Of a stretch of 64,000 nucleotides of DNA, positions 1-10,794 are shown in pieces. Where the stretch lies: positions 597,077,665 to 597,141,664 of the forward strand of contig NC_045427.1 in NCBI RefSeq assembly GCF_902635505.1, read 5' to 3'. A program made the translations under genes and the position numbers. Origin of the DNA: Sarcophilus harrisii. Its lineage: Eukaryota > Chordata > Mammalia > Dasyuromorphia > Dasyuridae. Below the pieces are notes generated by a model, which saw nothing but the letters and a program-made list of their open reading frames with translations, did not search any database and was not told the origin of the DNA. Within the stretch, counting starts at the first letter, position 1. Every line of letters begins with the position of its first letter.

Positions 1-215
1 AATGTCAGGAAAACCTCCCTAGCAATTAAAGTTGTCCAAAAGTAGACTGGGCAGCCTCGGGGGTAAGAATGGGGGAAGGGGGTGCTTCCTGCTTCTTAGA
101 GATTGGATGACAGCTTGTCTGGTTTGTTACAGTAGGGATTTTCTTCATGTCTGTATTAAAGTATATGGTCTCTGTGGCCCTTTACAAAATTCAAATTCTG
201 TAATTCTGTAAATAA
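1..215 (+). repeat. L3/CR1 LINE, 3' end
   Basis: The text runs like the 3' terminal part of CR1/L3 LINEs: a stretch meaning 'cctccctagcaattaaagttgtccaaaagtagactgggcag', then 'gattggatgacagcttgtctgg' and a 'gggattttcttcatg' tail. It is old and diverged. Residues 216-640 beyond it are A-rich with no clear identity, perhaps L1 ORF1 debris. Confidence 0.7.
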
Positions 216-644
216 TGGGACATATATAAGGGAATAAAATTCAAGTTCTGAAAAAATAGTGAAATGAAAGGTAGCTAGAGAACCTACTTATTGAATAATC
301 TCTTTAAAATGCCAATAGAAACATTAGAAAAAAAATTATTAACAAGCCTGAGGGGAAAAAATTGAAAATGCACTCAAAGAAATGAGAAAATCAAAGAAAA
401 TTCAAATGTAAATTGAGAAGTAAATGCTAGAAAAATGTTCTGAAAAAAAAATACCTATAAAAGGATCTGAAACAATTATATTTATACCCAGACTTTCCTC
501 AAGACACAACAAACTGGATGATAAATACACTGAAAGAATTAAAGGAAGGTATATCAAAAAATCATGGGAAAAAAAGAATTGATTGAAGAATGGAGAAAAT
601 TAACATTTAAAATGTCCACAAACCAATATACTTAATAAAAAACC

Positions 645-1232
645 ATTCATTTAATGGATGCCCATCAATTGGAGAATGGTTGAGTAAACTGTGGTATATG
701 AATGTTATGGGATATTATTGTTCTGTAAGAAATGACCAACAGAATGAATACAGAGCACATTGGAGAGACTTACATGAACTGATGCTAAGTGAAATGAGCA
801 GAGCTAAGAGATCATTATATACCTCAACAACGATACTGTATGAGGATGTATTCTGATGGAAGTGGATTTCTTGAACAAAGAGAAGATCTAACTTAGTTTC
901 AATTGATCAATGATGGTCAGAAGCAGCTACACCCAAAGAAAGAACACTGGGAAATGAATGTAAACTGTTTGCATTTTTGTTTTTCTTCCTGGGTTATTTC
1001 TACCTTCTGAATCTAATTCTCCCTGTACAACAAGAGAACTGTTCGGTTCTGCACACATATATTGTATCTAGGATATACTGTAACCTATTTAACATGTAGA
1101 GGACTGCTTGCCATCTGGGGGAGACGGTGGAGGAAGGGAGGGGAAAAATTGGAACAGAAGTGAGTGCAAGGGATAATGCTGTAAAAAATTACCCTGGCAT
1201 GGGTTCTGTCAATAAAAAATTATAAAAATATT
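645..1232 (+). repeat. L1 LINE 3' UTR (marsupial type)
   Basis: Begins at 'gatgcccatcaattggagaa' and runs through 'gatgctaagtgaaatgagca', 'acttcaacaa'-type and 'catctgggggaga' motifs to an AATAAAA-like A-rich tail. This order is characteristic of the L1 3' UTR in marsupials. It is 5'-truncated, as most L1 insertions are. Confidence 0.85.
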
Positions 1233-1239
1233 TTAAAAA

Positions 1240-1830
1240 GAACATTCATTTTTAGAAGATTTTTATAAAGTAAGATGAATAATGGATGGAGAAAGAAATA
1301 CTCAAATGGAAAAGTTTTGGAAATAAAGACAAATGTGACAAATCTGGAGGATGAAACCAAGGGGAAAAAAAGTGAAGAAATTCGGTATTTCCTAAAAAAA
1401 AACTTTAAATACTAAAAGAATATAAACATTTCATTTCAAGAAAATTTTGCAGAAATATTGAAAAATAAATGTTACAAATAAATAGAATTCACGGGATGCC
1501 AAAAGTCAAAAATTCAATTCATCCAGAAGTATCATTGTCAAGCTTCAAGATGTATAAGAAGATTATTTTATCAGCAGCTAAGAAGAAAGACATCATATAT
1601 GAAAAAGTAAATATTAATTTTCCAAGAATTTTCCACAAAAATGCGAAATAATTGAAGTTAGAATGAGATGTGTTGAATATAAAGGAACAGAGATCTTCAT
1701 TTCAGAATCATCTTGCCAAACAAAGCTAAGCAATCTATTAGAAGACAAAAGATGGTTAATTAAATATCAGGATGGTTTTGAGAAATTCATGAAGAAAAGG
1801 ATCATCCTTAGAATAGCTTGAGACATACAA
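1240..1830 (+). repeat. Probable old L1 ORF1 remnant
   Basis: An A-rich sequence with a short open stretch (1469-1651) whose words (RIHG, KIILSAAKKK) loosely resemble the L1 ORF1p region IERIHR...KEKILQAARKK seen better preserved at 3801-4433. It is heavily decayed and the family call is tentative. 1831-2089 shows nothing I can name. Confidence 0.35.
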
Positions 1831-2089
1831 AAGAGCTTGATGCTTCTGGATAAAATTTCAGTTATTAAGCTAAGTTCTTTGATTTATAGGTCCTTTTCAA
1901 CTGTGATTAAGTCGTTGCTATTGTAATATAATGTAGTTTGATAGATAGATAATACAAGGTAGTTTGATAGAGTACCAGACCTGGAGTCAGTAGAACAGTT
2001 TAGGTACACAAAATTCAAAAGCAAACACAGAAGCACAGTGTTTGATAAGCCAGAAATTTTAATTTTTTGGAGGAAAGAACCCACTATTT

Positions 2090-3350
2090 GACAAAAACTA
2101 CTGGAAAAACTAGACAGCAGTTAATCAAAAATTTAGTTTAGACCAATATTTCACACTATATATAAAAAGAGAACCTCCAAATATTATTTGGGTGTAAATG
2201 ATCACATTATAAACAAATTAAATGACTAATGAAGACAAAAACTTTAGATCTAGAGGTTGGAGAAGAGTTTGTTATTATACAAGTGATGGAAAAGATCACA
2301 TGAGACAAAAATGAACAATTTTCACAGTATAAAATTTAAACTTTTTGCACAAACAAATCTAATGTAAAAATTATAAAGCAGGAAACTGGAGGGAGAATCA
2401 TTATTTTCTCTAACAAAGGTCTATTTCAAACATCTATGAGAAATTGTTTTTAATTTATAGAATTAGGAACTATTTTTCCAATATATAAATGATCAAGGGA
2501 TATAAACAGGCAGTTTTCAAGGGAAGAAATTCAAACTATCAACAACCACATGAAAAAATGTTCTACATCACTAATAACTAGAGATATGCACATTAAAGCA
2601 ACTTTGAGGTTGTATCTCACATATGTTTCACTGGCAAAGATGATGAAGAGGAAAATACAAATGCTGGAGGGGCTGTAGTAAAAACAAGTACGTGAGTGTA
2701 TTGATGAGAATTGGTCCAACATTTTTGAGTAGCATTTTGGAACTATGTCCAGAAAGTTACCACACTATGAATATCTTTTGACCCAGCTACATAATACTAC
2801 TGGGTCTACACTCCAAAGAAATCAAATAAAGAGGGAGAGTATTTATAGGTACAAAAATTATCATAATAGCTCTTTCATGGCAACCAAAAAAATTAAAAAC
2901 TAAGGGGAGATTTTTCTATGGAGAAATAAATTATGGCACATGAATAGAATGGGATATTATTGTGCAATAAAAAAATGATGGAATGAACAATTTCAGGGAA
3001 ACAGATGTTCATGAGCTGATGCAGGACAATGTAATCAAAACTAGGAGAACAATTGATACATTGATAATAACATTATTAAAAATAACTTTGAAAAAGTTAT
3101 GAACTCTGATCAGAGCAAGGAAAAATCATGAGAACAAAACAATGAGTATGAAATAAACTACTCATGTCTTCAACAGAAAGATGATAAATTTACAATTCCA
3201 AAAGATTTGGATTTTTAATTATGGATAATATGAGCATTTGTTTTTGTTGGACTACATGGATGTATGTTGAGGGATTATTTATTAAACTTTAAAAATGTTT
3301 GGGTGAGTGGGAATGCCAGATTGATTTTTAAAAAAATACTAGTTGTTTGA
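2090..3350 (+). repeat. Old L1 LINE: ORF2 tail and 3' UTR
   Basis: Follows the L1 order: the ORF2 C-terminal region ('ccaaatattatttgggtgtaaatgatcacattataaacaaatta'-like wording), then the old L1 3' UTR with its 'aacaaccacatgaaaaaatg' and 'gggatattattgtgcaataa' blocks. The reading frame is broken throughout, so this is an ancient copy. Confidence 0.75.
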
Positions 3351-3645
3351 ATATAAAAACAATAAAATGTCTATTGTCCAAACTTTAGACAGAAATTCTA
3401 TTGCACTAAATCAACAGATATATTGGGCAGGCACATAAGATATATTGGATAGGTAGGATGAGCAAGCCGGAATATTTTGAGGAACTTGCAGAAAACTGTT
3501 CACTAAAACAGTATGGCATTTTAAAAAATACTATCATCTTTCCTAAAAGACAAAATGAATCATAGGATGCTACAATATTTAAAGAAACAAAATAGCAATT
3601 AACTAGATATTGAAGTAAATAAATCTTTAAAAATTAGAATTGAGA

Positions 3646-3800
3646 GGGCAACTAGGTGGTGCGGTGGATAGAGCATCAGCCCTGAAGTCAGGAGGACCTG
3701 AATTCAAATCTAGTCTCAGACACTTAACACTTCCTAACTGTGTGATCCTGGGCAACTCATTTGATCCTAACTGCCTCAGCAGAACAAAACAAAAACAAAT
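3646..3800 (+). repeat. tRNA-derived marsupial SINE (WSINE1/SINE1 type)
   Basis: Head GGGCAACTAGGTGGTGCGG, the A-box/B-box region 'ggatagagcatcagccctga' and 'ggacctgaattcaaatct', then 'gtgtgatcctgggcaa' and an A-rich tail. Near-matching direct repeats flank it (AATTAGAATTGAG left, AATTATAATTGGG right), which marks retroposition into the L1 ORF1 copy. Confidence 0.9.
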
Positions 3801-4389
3801 TATAATTGGGCAAATGGAAGTTGAATTCACAATTCATCAAGAAACAAACAAATCAAATCAAAAGAGTGAAAAAGTAGAATAAAATATGAAATATTTTATT
3901 GAAAAATAACTGACCTGAAAAATAGATTAAGGAAAGATAACTTAAGAATTATTGAACTACTTAAAAGTCACAATCAAAAAACCAGCTTAGACATAAATTT
4001 TTCAAGAAATAATCAAGGAAAACTGCCCTGATAACCTAGAATCTGAGGGTAAAATAAAAAATGAAGTATTCTATCATTCATTTCCCAAAAGAAATCACAA
4101 AATGAAAACTGTCAGGAATATTATAGCCAAATTCCAGAACTCCCAGGTCAAGGAGAAAATATTGCAAGCAGCCAGAAAGAAACAATTCAAATATTATGGA
4201 GCCATAGTAAAGATAGCAGAAGATTTAGCAGCTTCCACCTTAAAGGATGAGAGGCTTTGGAATGATTTTCCAGAGATCAAAGAAGCTAGGATTACAACCA
4301 AGAATCCCTTTTTCAGCAAAACTGATTATACTCCTTTGAAGAGGAAAATGATATTCAATGAAATTGAGGACTTTCAAGCATTCCTGAAT

Positions 4390-4423
4390 GGGGGGGTGGG
4401 GGTGGGGAGAGGGAACAACTCAG
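4390..4423 (+). other. G-rich run with G-quadruplex pattern
   Basis: Seven Gs, T, five Gs, T, four Gs, AGA, then GGG fits G3+N1-7 repeated four times on the + strand. It sits at the downstream edge of the L1 ORF1 fragment. Run length may be uncertain in assembly. Confidence 0.6.
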
Positions 4424-4449
4424 AACATGTATAATCTATATTAAAGTGC

Positions 4450-4740
4450 TTACATGTAATTGGAAAAATTTGGCTTTTTATATATTTTATTTATCCCCAA
4501 TTCTTACATTTGGATATTTTTAAAGTTTTGAGTTCCAAATTCTATCCCTCCCTCATCCCCTCTCTCCCCTCCCTGACACAGCAAGCAATTTTGTCTTTGT
4601 TTTGTACACATACACATACACTTCTTTTTTATCTGATTCCTTTCCATACCACCAACTCCCATAAAACTATTACCATCTTTTTTAAGTTACTACTTTTGAA
4701 ATTTATGAGAGGTTTCCTTCTCTGGGGTTTTTGAAGAGCT
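4450..4740 (-). repeat. L1-like LINE 3' end, antisense
   Basis: The wording 'attttgagttccaaattct' with pyrimidine-rich 'ccctccctcatcccctctc' and 'agcaagcaat' is that of an inverted marsupial L1 3' UTR. It is short and moderately diverged. Confidence 0.6.
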
Positions 4741-5890
4741 TTTTCCCTATAATCACTAGGGATAGGCAGTGAACATCATCAACACTAATTTTCCCAAACC
4801 CATTTCATAGAGTGAAACAAAATATTATCTAGAGATCCAGAGGGTAGAAGATCCTCCAGTTATCAATCAAAAAGAATTGATGAAAAGTACTGTCCCAAAT
4901 CTTAGAATGCATGGAAGCTAAGATTTCCCTTACTCTGGGACTGAACTCCCTTCCTAGCTTCTAGCTTGCTGTGGCACGGAGTTAGGTCTCCTGAATCCCA
5001 GATCCTTATTCATCACTCTATATTAAACAATTCAGGAAAAACACTCCTTTCTGTGGTCCTGACTACCTGATTGCCTTGCTTCCAGGATTACAGTGCAGCC
5101 TCCATTTAATGCTACATCAACTTTCTCTAAAACGCTCTATAAGTTTGAGTTCTGATTTTGTAGATTTGGATCCAGGAATGAAGCTTTCTATATGTCCTAG
5201 TTCTCAGCCTGCTTGTAGAGCTGGAGACAGTAGGGGGTGGGAGGTAGAAAGGGTATCCACTTATGCTATTCCCTGTTGGCATCTGTTTTCCACCCATTTT
5301 CACCAGCCTTATATGGCAGTGTTATTCTTTGTTCTCTCCTCTTTTGCCCTGCAGATGAGAATGAAGGATTAAGGACACACTGTTTCTAAAGTAAGTGTAA
5401 ATCTGAGCAACTACTTTTAAAACAGCCTGATCTCTGACTTCTGCGTTGTAGAATCAAGCCCACAATATTATAAGTTCAACAAAGAGAGAAACTGGTTCAT
5501 TAATTTCTCTGAACTCTCCATATCTCCTAACATAGTGGTTAGACATATATTATTTATATACTGTTCTCAATGTTAATCACCTTGTTCCTGCTAAAAGGAG
5601 AAGAATCATTTCACTGCTGGAGAGCCAGGAAAGCGCAGGATGGAGGGAAATTGAGAAGGTAATCCATATTACCCAAAGGTTAGGTAAAAATACCAGGCAT
5701 CTTTTTGAAAACTTCTTGCTCTAACAATGAGTAAGCAAAAAAAATCAATCTGGAGAAACAGAGAAAATTTGGTCAACGGATTTTGAAAGAATGATATAGA
5801 TAAAATATTCAGAGGATTTTAACATCTTCACTTTACCATTATTTGAATGTTGTGAAAACACAGCTGGTAACCCTTAGTTTGTTGCGTTCT
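4741..5890. other. No recognised feature
   Basis: About 1.1 kb without a repeat family I can name or a convincing coding region. A 98-codon open frame at 5076-5372 (+) lacks any motif or homology I know, and its length is within chance expectation. Confidence 0.5.
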
Positions 5891-5894
5891 ATAC

Positions 5895-6520
5895 CCAGAG
5901 GGCTATAAAACTGGATATATTCTTTGACTCATTAATATCATTATTACGTCTATGTCCCAAAGAGACAGAAAGAAATAGGAAAAGGACTTAAATGTTCGAA
6001 AATATTTATCGCAGCTATTTTTGTGACAGAAAAGAAATACAAACTGAGAAGATGCCCATCAACTAGAGAATGGCTAAACAAGTTGTGATATATGATTGGA
6101 TCGAATATTATTTTATTATAAAAATGAAAAAGTGGGTGTTAAAAATCTAGGAAGACATGTGAATTGATACAAATGAAGCAAATGGAATATTTGGAGAATT
6201 TTTATGCACAGTAACAACAACAGCATTGCGAAAATGATAAATAGTGAAAGATTTAACTCCTCTGATCAATAAAATGATACAAGAGAATTCCAAGGACTTA
6301 ACTGAGGTTGGAGCATATTATTTTCCATTCTCTTTCTCTTGCTTTTTTTGTTGCAGTATGACTAATAGGAAAATATGCTTTGCATGACTTTGCAAATATA
6401 ATGGGTATCATATTGCTTGCCCTTTCAATACATGGGGGAGGAGATGGAGGTAGGGAGAGAATTTAGAACTCAATTTTTAAAAATAATTGTTTAAAATTAA
6501 TTTTTTGAAAGATGTGCTGA
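5895..6520 (+). repeat. Old L1 LINE 3' UTR
   Basis: Contains 'agatgcccatcaactagaga', 'atggctaaacaagttgtgat' and the 'gaatattattttattata' block in the L1 3' UTR order, ending in 'gggggaggagatggaggtag' and an A-rich tail. More diverged than the copy at 645. Confidence 0.75.
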
Positions 6521-6962
6521 GTTCTTAACCTGGCATATTCAGACTCCAACAACCAGGAAATGCAGGCAGAAATCTGTCAGGCAACCAGATTGGCATCTTC
6601 TGTACTTTTGGCGTGGACTAGGACTCAAACTTCCTCCATACTTTGTGGCAGCTCATTTACCCATGCCTCAGTGGTGTTGTCCTGAAGTGAACCTAATGAT
6701 GGATTCAATTTCTTTCTGGGGATATACTAAAATTAACCAATTTAGTTAGATCATAACACTTAGGATCAATGTGCTTTCCTATTTGAGTAGAGTAGAAACA
6801 AAGGAACATGAAATTGTCTGATCTCCCCTAACTTATTAAGCTCTCTGAGTCTTGGGTTCACCTGTATAATGAGGGATTTGTCCACAGTGACCTCTAGGGT
6901 CACTAACAACTCTAAATCCTAACATGATATTTAATCAGCTCAGTTTCAGAAAATTCCTGTTG
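6521..6962 (+). repeat. Unassigned stretch ending in a MIR fragment
   Basis: 6521-6829 shows nothing recognisable. 6830-6925 has the 3' MIR wording ('gagtcttgggttcacctgta', 'gacctctagggtcac', 'aactctaaatcc'). Confidence 0.4.
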
Positions 6963-7390
6963 CATGACAGCACAGGGGACAGAGTGCTAGATTTGGAGTC
7001 AGAAAATCTAGATTGAAACCTGAGTTCTGCCCGTTACTACTTCTTTGTGTCTGGTAAAGGTTAGTTGGCACTATAGTGGATAGAGTTCTAAGCCTGGAGT
7101 CAGGAAAACTCATCTTCCTGAGTTCAAATCTGACTTCAGATACTCACTAGTTGTGTGTCCCAGAGCAAGTCACTTAATCCTGTCTGCCTCAGTTTCTCAT
7201 CTATAAAATGAGCTGGAGAAGGAAATGGCAAAAAATGGCAATATCTTTGCCAAGAAAATGGGCTCATGAAAAATCGGATACATCTGAACAATAAAATGTT
7301 TGGCCAAGTGATTACATTTCTCTGGATCTCAGTTTCTACAACTGTAAAATGTAAGTATATATTCAACAATCTCTGATATTCCTTCCTGAA
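6963..7390 (+). repeat. MIR-like SINE interrupted by a second SINE
   Basis: The first part (6963-7058: 'gagtgctagatttggagtca' ... 'ctttgtgtctgg') resumes after the insert at 7298 with 'ggccaagtgattacatttct', 'ggatctcagtttctacaact' and 'gtaaaatg'. Together they give a normal MIR-type order, so the inner SINE arrived later. Confidence 0.7.
7060..7297 (+). repeat. Marsupial CORE-SINE (MAR1/MON1-like)
   Basis: A head with 'gcctggagtcaggaaaactc', then 'agcaagtcacttaatcctgt', 'ctcagtttctcatctataaa', and the distinctive tail 'atgagctggagaaggaaatg' ... 'atctttgccaagaaaatggg' ... 'atcggatacatctgaaca'. Confidence 0.85.
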
Positions 7391-7429
7391 AAAAATTTTC
7401 TTTTTAAAATGTAAAGTCTGTTGATAGAT

Positions 7430-8300
7430 TTTGATTTTATATCTACTGAATTTCCCCCAAATCTCTCTTCCTACTCATTTCTAGAAAATGGTCTTTCTGT
7501 AGGAAAGGTCTTATTTTTTTAAGGAAAAAAGAAATAAAATCAGCAAAACCAATCAACATACTGGAAAAAATCTGATGTGTGCAGTGTTTCACATCTAGAC
7601 ATCTACACATATACATATATCTGCAAAAGAGTTAAATAACTGTGTCTTTTCATAGCTTTTTGATGGAGTCACTCTTGTTCTTTGTAATTTTGCTACAATA
7701 ATTTTTATTGTTTTCCTGTTCATTTTATTTACAACTTAATAGCTATTGTGTATGTTTTCTCAGCTCTACTTATGTCAGTTCACATCAGTTCATTTAATTT
7801 TCTATGTTTCTCAGTATTCATCATATTCATCATTTATTACAGCACAGCAGTATTCTATTACATTTATCTACCAGAATTTGTTTAACCATTTCTTACATGA
7901 TTGGTTATCTACTTTGTTTCTAGTTCTTTGCTACCACAAAGATGCTGCTATAAATATTTCAGTCTGTATAGAGATTTTCTTTTTATCAGTTGCTTCTTTG
8001 GAGAATATACTAGTATAAGAATCTCTAAATCAAAGAATATGGACATTTTAGTTTCTTTATTTGCATAATCCAAAATTGATTTCTAGAATGCTTGTACTGA
8101 TTCACAGCTCCATTAACAACTCATTAGTATGTGTGTGTGAGTTCAGTTCAGTCCACAGTTCTGCCACCATTGACTATTTCCAACTTCTTTTCATCCTTGC
8201 AAATATATAGAATGTGAGGTAAAATCTCCAGAATTGTTTTTTATTTTATTTCTCTTATCATTAGTTACTTGAAGCATTTGTGTAAATATTTTAACCTGTG
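7430..8300 (-). repeat. Old L1 LINE 3' UTR, antisense
   Basis: The inverted L1 3' UTR order is visible: 'cagcagtattctattacatt', 'tttctagttctttgctaccac', 'aaagatgctgctataaatat', then 'gattcacagctccattaaca'. Diverged, with no coding capacity. Confidence 0.75.
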
Positions 8301-8374
8301 ATGCTTGAAGCAATTGATTCCATGTATTTATTACAATAATTAACATATAGCATTTTTAAATTTACAAAAAAATT

Positions 8375-8570
8375 TTTTTTCTTTTAAGCCTTCTAGCAAT
8401 TCTGTGAGGCAGGTATTACCTACTCCATTTTTTAGATGTGGAAACTGATGCTAAGAGACATTAAATCAATTGCCTATAGACATATAGTTAGGCAGTGTCA
8501 GAAGCAGAATTTGAATCCTGGCCTTCTTGCTTCCAAGTTCAGCACTCTAACTTGTTTTTAACAAGTTAGC
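8375..8570 (-). repeat. MIR/THER-type SINE, antisense
   Basis: Inverted SINE wording 'gcaattctgtgaggcaggta', 'gatgtggaaactgatgctaa', 'cagaagcagaatttgaatcc' and 'tggccttcttgcttccaag'. 8571-8954 holds nothing I recognise. Confidence 0.7.
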
Positions 8571-8954
8571 AAAGCTAGACTTATCCTAGTTTCACACCCA
8601 ATTTGTATTTTGGATGTATCTGGCAGTTTTCTGGGGTCTGTTGTGAATGATACAATGCTTCCACTAAATATTTGTTAGTTGTGGAATACTATATAAACCT
8701 ATTTTTGCCAATATGCCCTCCACCAGGAATTTCAGGGCTCACCTAGGTTTTAGAATTCCAACCCTATCCGTAGTCTGGTACCTACCTAATTGTCATCTTT
8801 AAGACTAAGTGGAATTTCTACAAAAAAGTTTCTGACCCTTGTCTACTCCTGCTAGATTCATAAACAAGGAAAATTGTTACCAGAAGACCTTGAAAGCCCA
8901 AAGATCCCATTTGACTAACAAAACTAGCCCCCAGTATTTTATCTGGTGTCTCTT

Positions 8955-9096
8955 GGTTTTGTTCTAGGTGGAAGAACACTCTCTTTTCTTTTAACATTTA
9001 CCTTGTTCCACCCTCTCCCATTCAGGTAGCTTTCATTTTGGATTACAGTTATTTCTGCATCTCTCTTATTTCTCCTCTCAAACTATAAAGTCCTTA
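8955..9096 (+). repeat. L2 LINE fragment
   Basis: A pyrimidine-rich 'ccttgttccaccctctccca' stretch followed by 'actataaagtccttaatatt' resembles the L2 3' end before the gap where the SINE at 9097 sits. Confidence 0.45.
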
Positions 9097-9350
9097 ATAT
9101 TAGTGGTGCATTGGATAGAACACAAGACCTCTGGTCAAGAAGACTCATCTTCCTGAGTTTAAATCTGACCTCAGATATTTGATAGCTGGGCAAAAACACT
9201 TAACCTATTTGTCTCAGTTTCCTCATTTGTGAAATGAGATGAAGAAAGAAATGGCAAACCACTTCAGTATCTTTGTCCAGAAAACTCCAAATGGAATCAT
9301 GTATTCAGACATGACTGGAAAATGACCGAACAGAACAGAAAACAAATGTG
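9097..9350 (+). repeat. Marsupial CORE-SINE (MAR1/MON1-like)
   Basis: Full-length order: 'attggatagaacacaagacc', 'gtctcagtttcctcatttgt', 'aagaaatggcaaaccacttc', 'agtatctttgtccagaaaac' and 'agacatgactggaaaatgac'. 9351-9689 after it is unassigned. Confidence 0.85.
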
Positions 9351-9689
9351 TATTGAATATTAACCAGGAAGCTGTTTCAATACAGGCATAGTTTTGTCAA
9401 CCTTCAGAAAAAATTAACATAACCTATATCCAATCACATATCAGTACTCATAAAATGTATCATAAAGCAGGAGGAAAGCTAAGAAAGTAAGGGCACTATT
9501 TTTGAAAATGTCCTATGTGGTTTAGTGGAAAATCAGATGTTTACCCTGGAGCAGAAATTTGGGGATGGAAACAATAATCTTTAAATATCTAAAATATTAT
9601 CATATAGAAGAGTGTTCATATTTTTGTGTGACTCCAAAAGACAGAACTGAAATGTCTGGATGGTAATCACAGAGACTAAGATTTTAACC

Positions 9690-9860
9690 CTCTTTAAGGA
9701 AAACCTGCTCTCAATTAGATTTCTCCAAAAGCCTTGGTAAATAGTAATGCCCCATCATTGGAACTCTCTAGGTAGAGACTAGATGACCACTTACTTTCAG
9801 GATCTAGTAGGGATCGAATTGGATGGCCTCTGAGATGTCTCCCAACTCTGAGATGCTAGT
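9690..9860 (+). repeat. L3/CR1 LINE 3' end
   Basis: Carries 'attggaactctctaggtaga', 'gactagatgaccacttactt' and 'ttggatggcctctgagatgt' followed by 'cccaactctgagatgct', the usual L3/CR1 3' terminal order. Confidence 0.75.
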
Positions 9861-10579
9861 TATATTTTAGGCTTCTGTAATAAATACATAATTAGCCCCT
9901 TCCAAATATGCAGGTCCAAGGTCTCCTGAATACATCTGCCCTTCAAAAGCAAACCTCAGCTCTATTGTAGTTGGAGCTGCATTTCCATTGGTTGAAAACA
10001 GTGGGGAGACATCACCATATGTCACTAGGGGTCATTAAAAGCAAATCCTAATGAGCTAAGAATTATGAAGATTAAAGTGCCTTCAGTTTTTGCAGCACTG
10101 GGCTGAGAGTGAATGCAGCCGTCCTGCAGTGCTCCTCAGCCTGTCGTGAGTGGTAGCTTTTTGTGATGGCTTTCTCATCAATGTCTGTTGTCTAGAGACT
10201 GCAAATAGCCAAATGCTAAAGCATTGGAAAATTGCCCTTCCAGGCAATGGGCTGCAAAAATACAAATCATTACTAGCAATTATCCAGGCAATCAGGGCAG
10301 CACGAATTTGGCTCCAGTTTATGCTCATGAGATGAGTGTGTGATTGCTATGAAGTTGCCAGAGGGTAAGTGAGTTCCCAGCAAATAGCTTTACAGTTGAA
10401 TTCCTTGGTGTTAAACAACACTGGGACCAATTATTACGTCAGTAAGATCCAAAGGGGAGAGAAGTAGTGCATATTCAGGAGCTGCACAAAGATGGGGGGT
10501 ACAATGACACTGTCCCAGTAAACCACATTCTTTACCCACATTCATTAATGGAGTTGTAAACAACAGGACTGGCTACCAT
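9861..10579. promoter_or_regulatory. Repeat-poor upstream flank of RBP3
   Basis: About 0.7 kb just before the RBP3 promoter in which I recognise no repeat. It contains homeodomain-type ATTA/TAAT cores close together near 10034-10076 (TCCTAATGAG, GAAGATTAAAG), the latter holding a CRX-like GATTAA. Small open frames here (10083-10335) have no features of a gene. A regulatory role is inferred from position and repeat depletion only. Confidence 0.3.
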
Positions 10580-10794
10580 TATCACCCTTTGGCTGATGCA
10601 CTTCAATTTAATGAGATTAAAGGTTTAATGGAGATAAAAAGCCCTCCCTTTATTCCCTGCTCCCATATTTAGCATAAGGCTTTCTGTCTATAGTCATTGA
10701 CAAAGAGGGACACACACAGCACAGAAGAGATTGCTTTGTGGACTAAAAGAGAAGAGAGATTCTTTCCAAAGTGTGTTTCTTCTTCTGACTCCCA
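10580..10794 (+). promoter_or_regulatory. RBP3: Probable RBP3 promoter and 5' UTR
   Basis: Directly upstream of the RBP3 start lie three ATTA-type sites in about 25 bases (10605-10629), including a CRX/OTX core GATTAA at 10615-10620. A GGCTGATGCA word at 10591, one base off a MAF/NRL half-site, precedes them. An A-rich GATAAAAAG at 10632 could act as a weak TATA element, which would put the transcription start near 10660 and give a 5' UTR of roughly 130 bases. CRX/OTX sites in the proximal IRBP promoter are established in mammals; the exact sites here are inferred. Confidence 0.45.

Larger units (their letters stand above)
3590..4433 (+). repeat. L1 LINE ORF1 fragment split by a SINE
   Basis: 3590-3645 and 3801-4433 are two halves of one L1 ORF1 segment. 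The open part at 4102-4434 reads RNIIAKFQNSQVKEKILQAA, then a KGxxxxIAEDLAASTLKDER-like stretch and an end MIFNEIEDFQAFL. These correspond to the L1 ORF1p RRM/CTD (compare human RNVIVRF...KEKMLRAAREK). It is a dead fragment, not a host gene. A G-rich run (4390-4423) follows at once. Confidence 0.8.

Noticed and set aside
4102-4434. A 110-codon protein that looks like a conserved domain
   Set aside because: It is the C-terminal part of L1 ORF1p in a broken LINE copy, not a host gene.
5076-5372. A 98-codon frame, possible small gene
   Set aside because: No motif or homology recognised, and the length is within chance for this composition.
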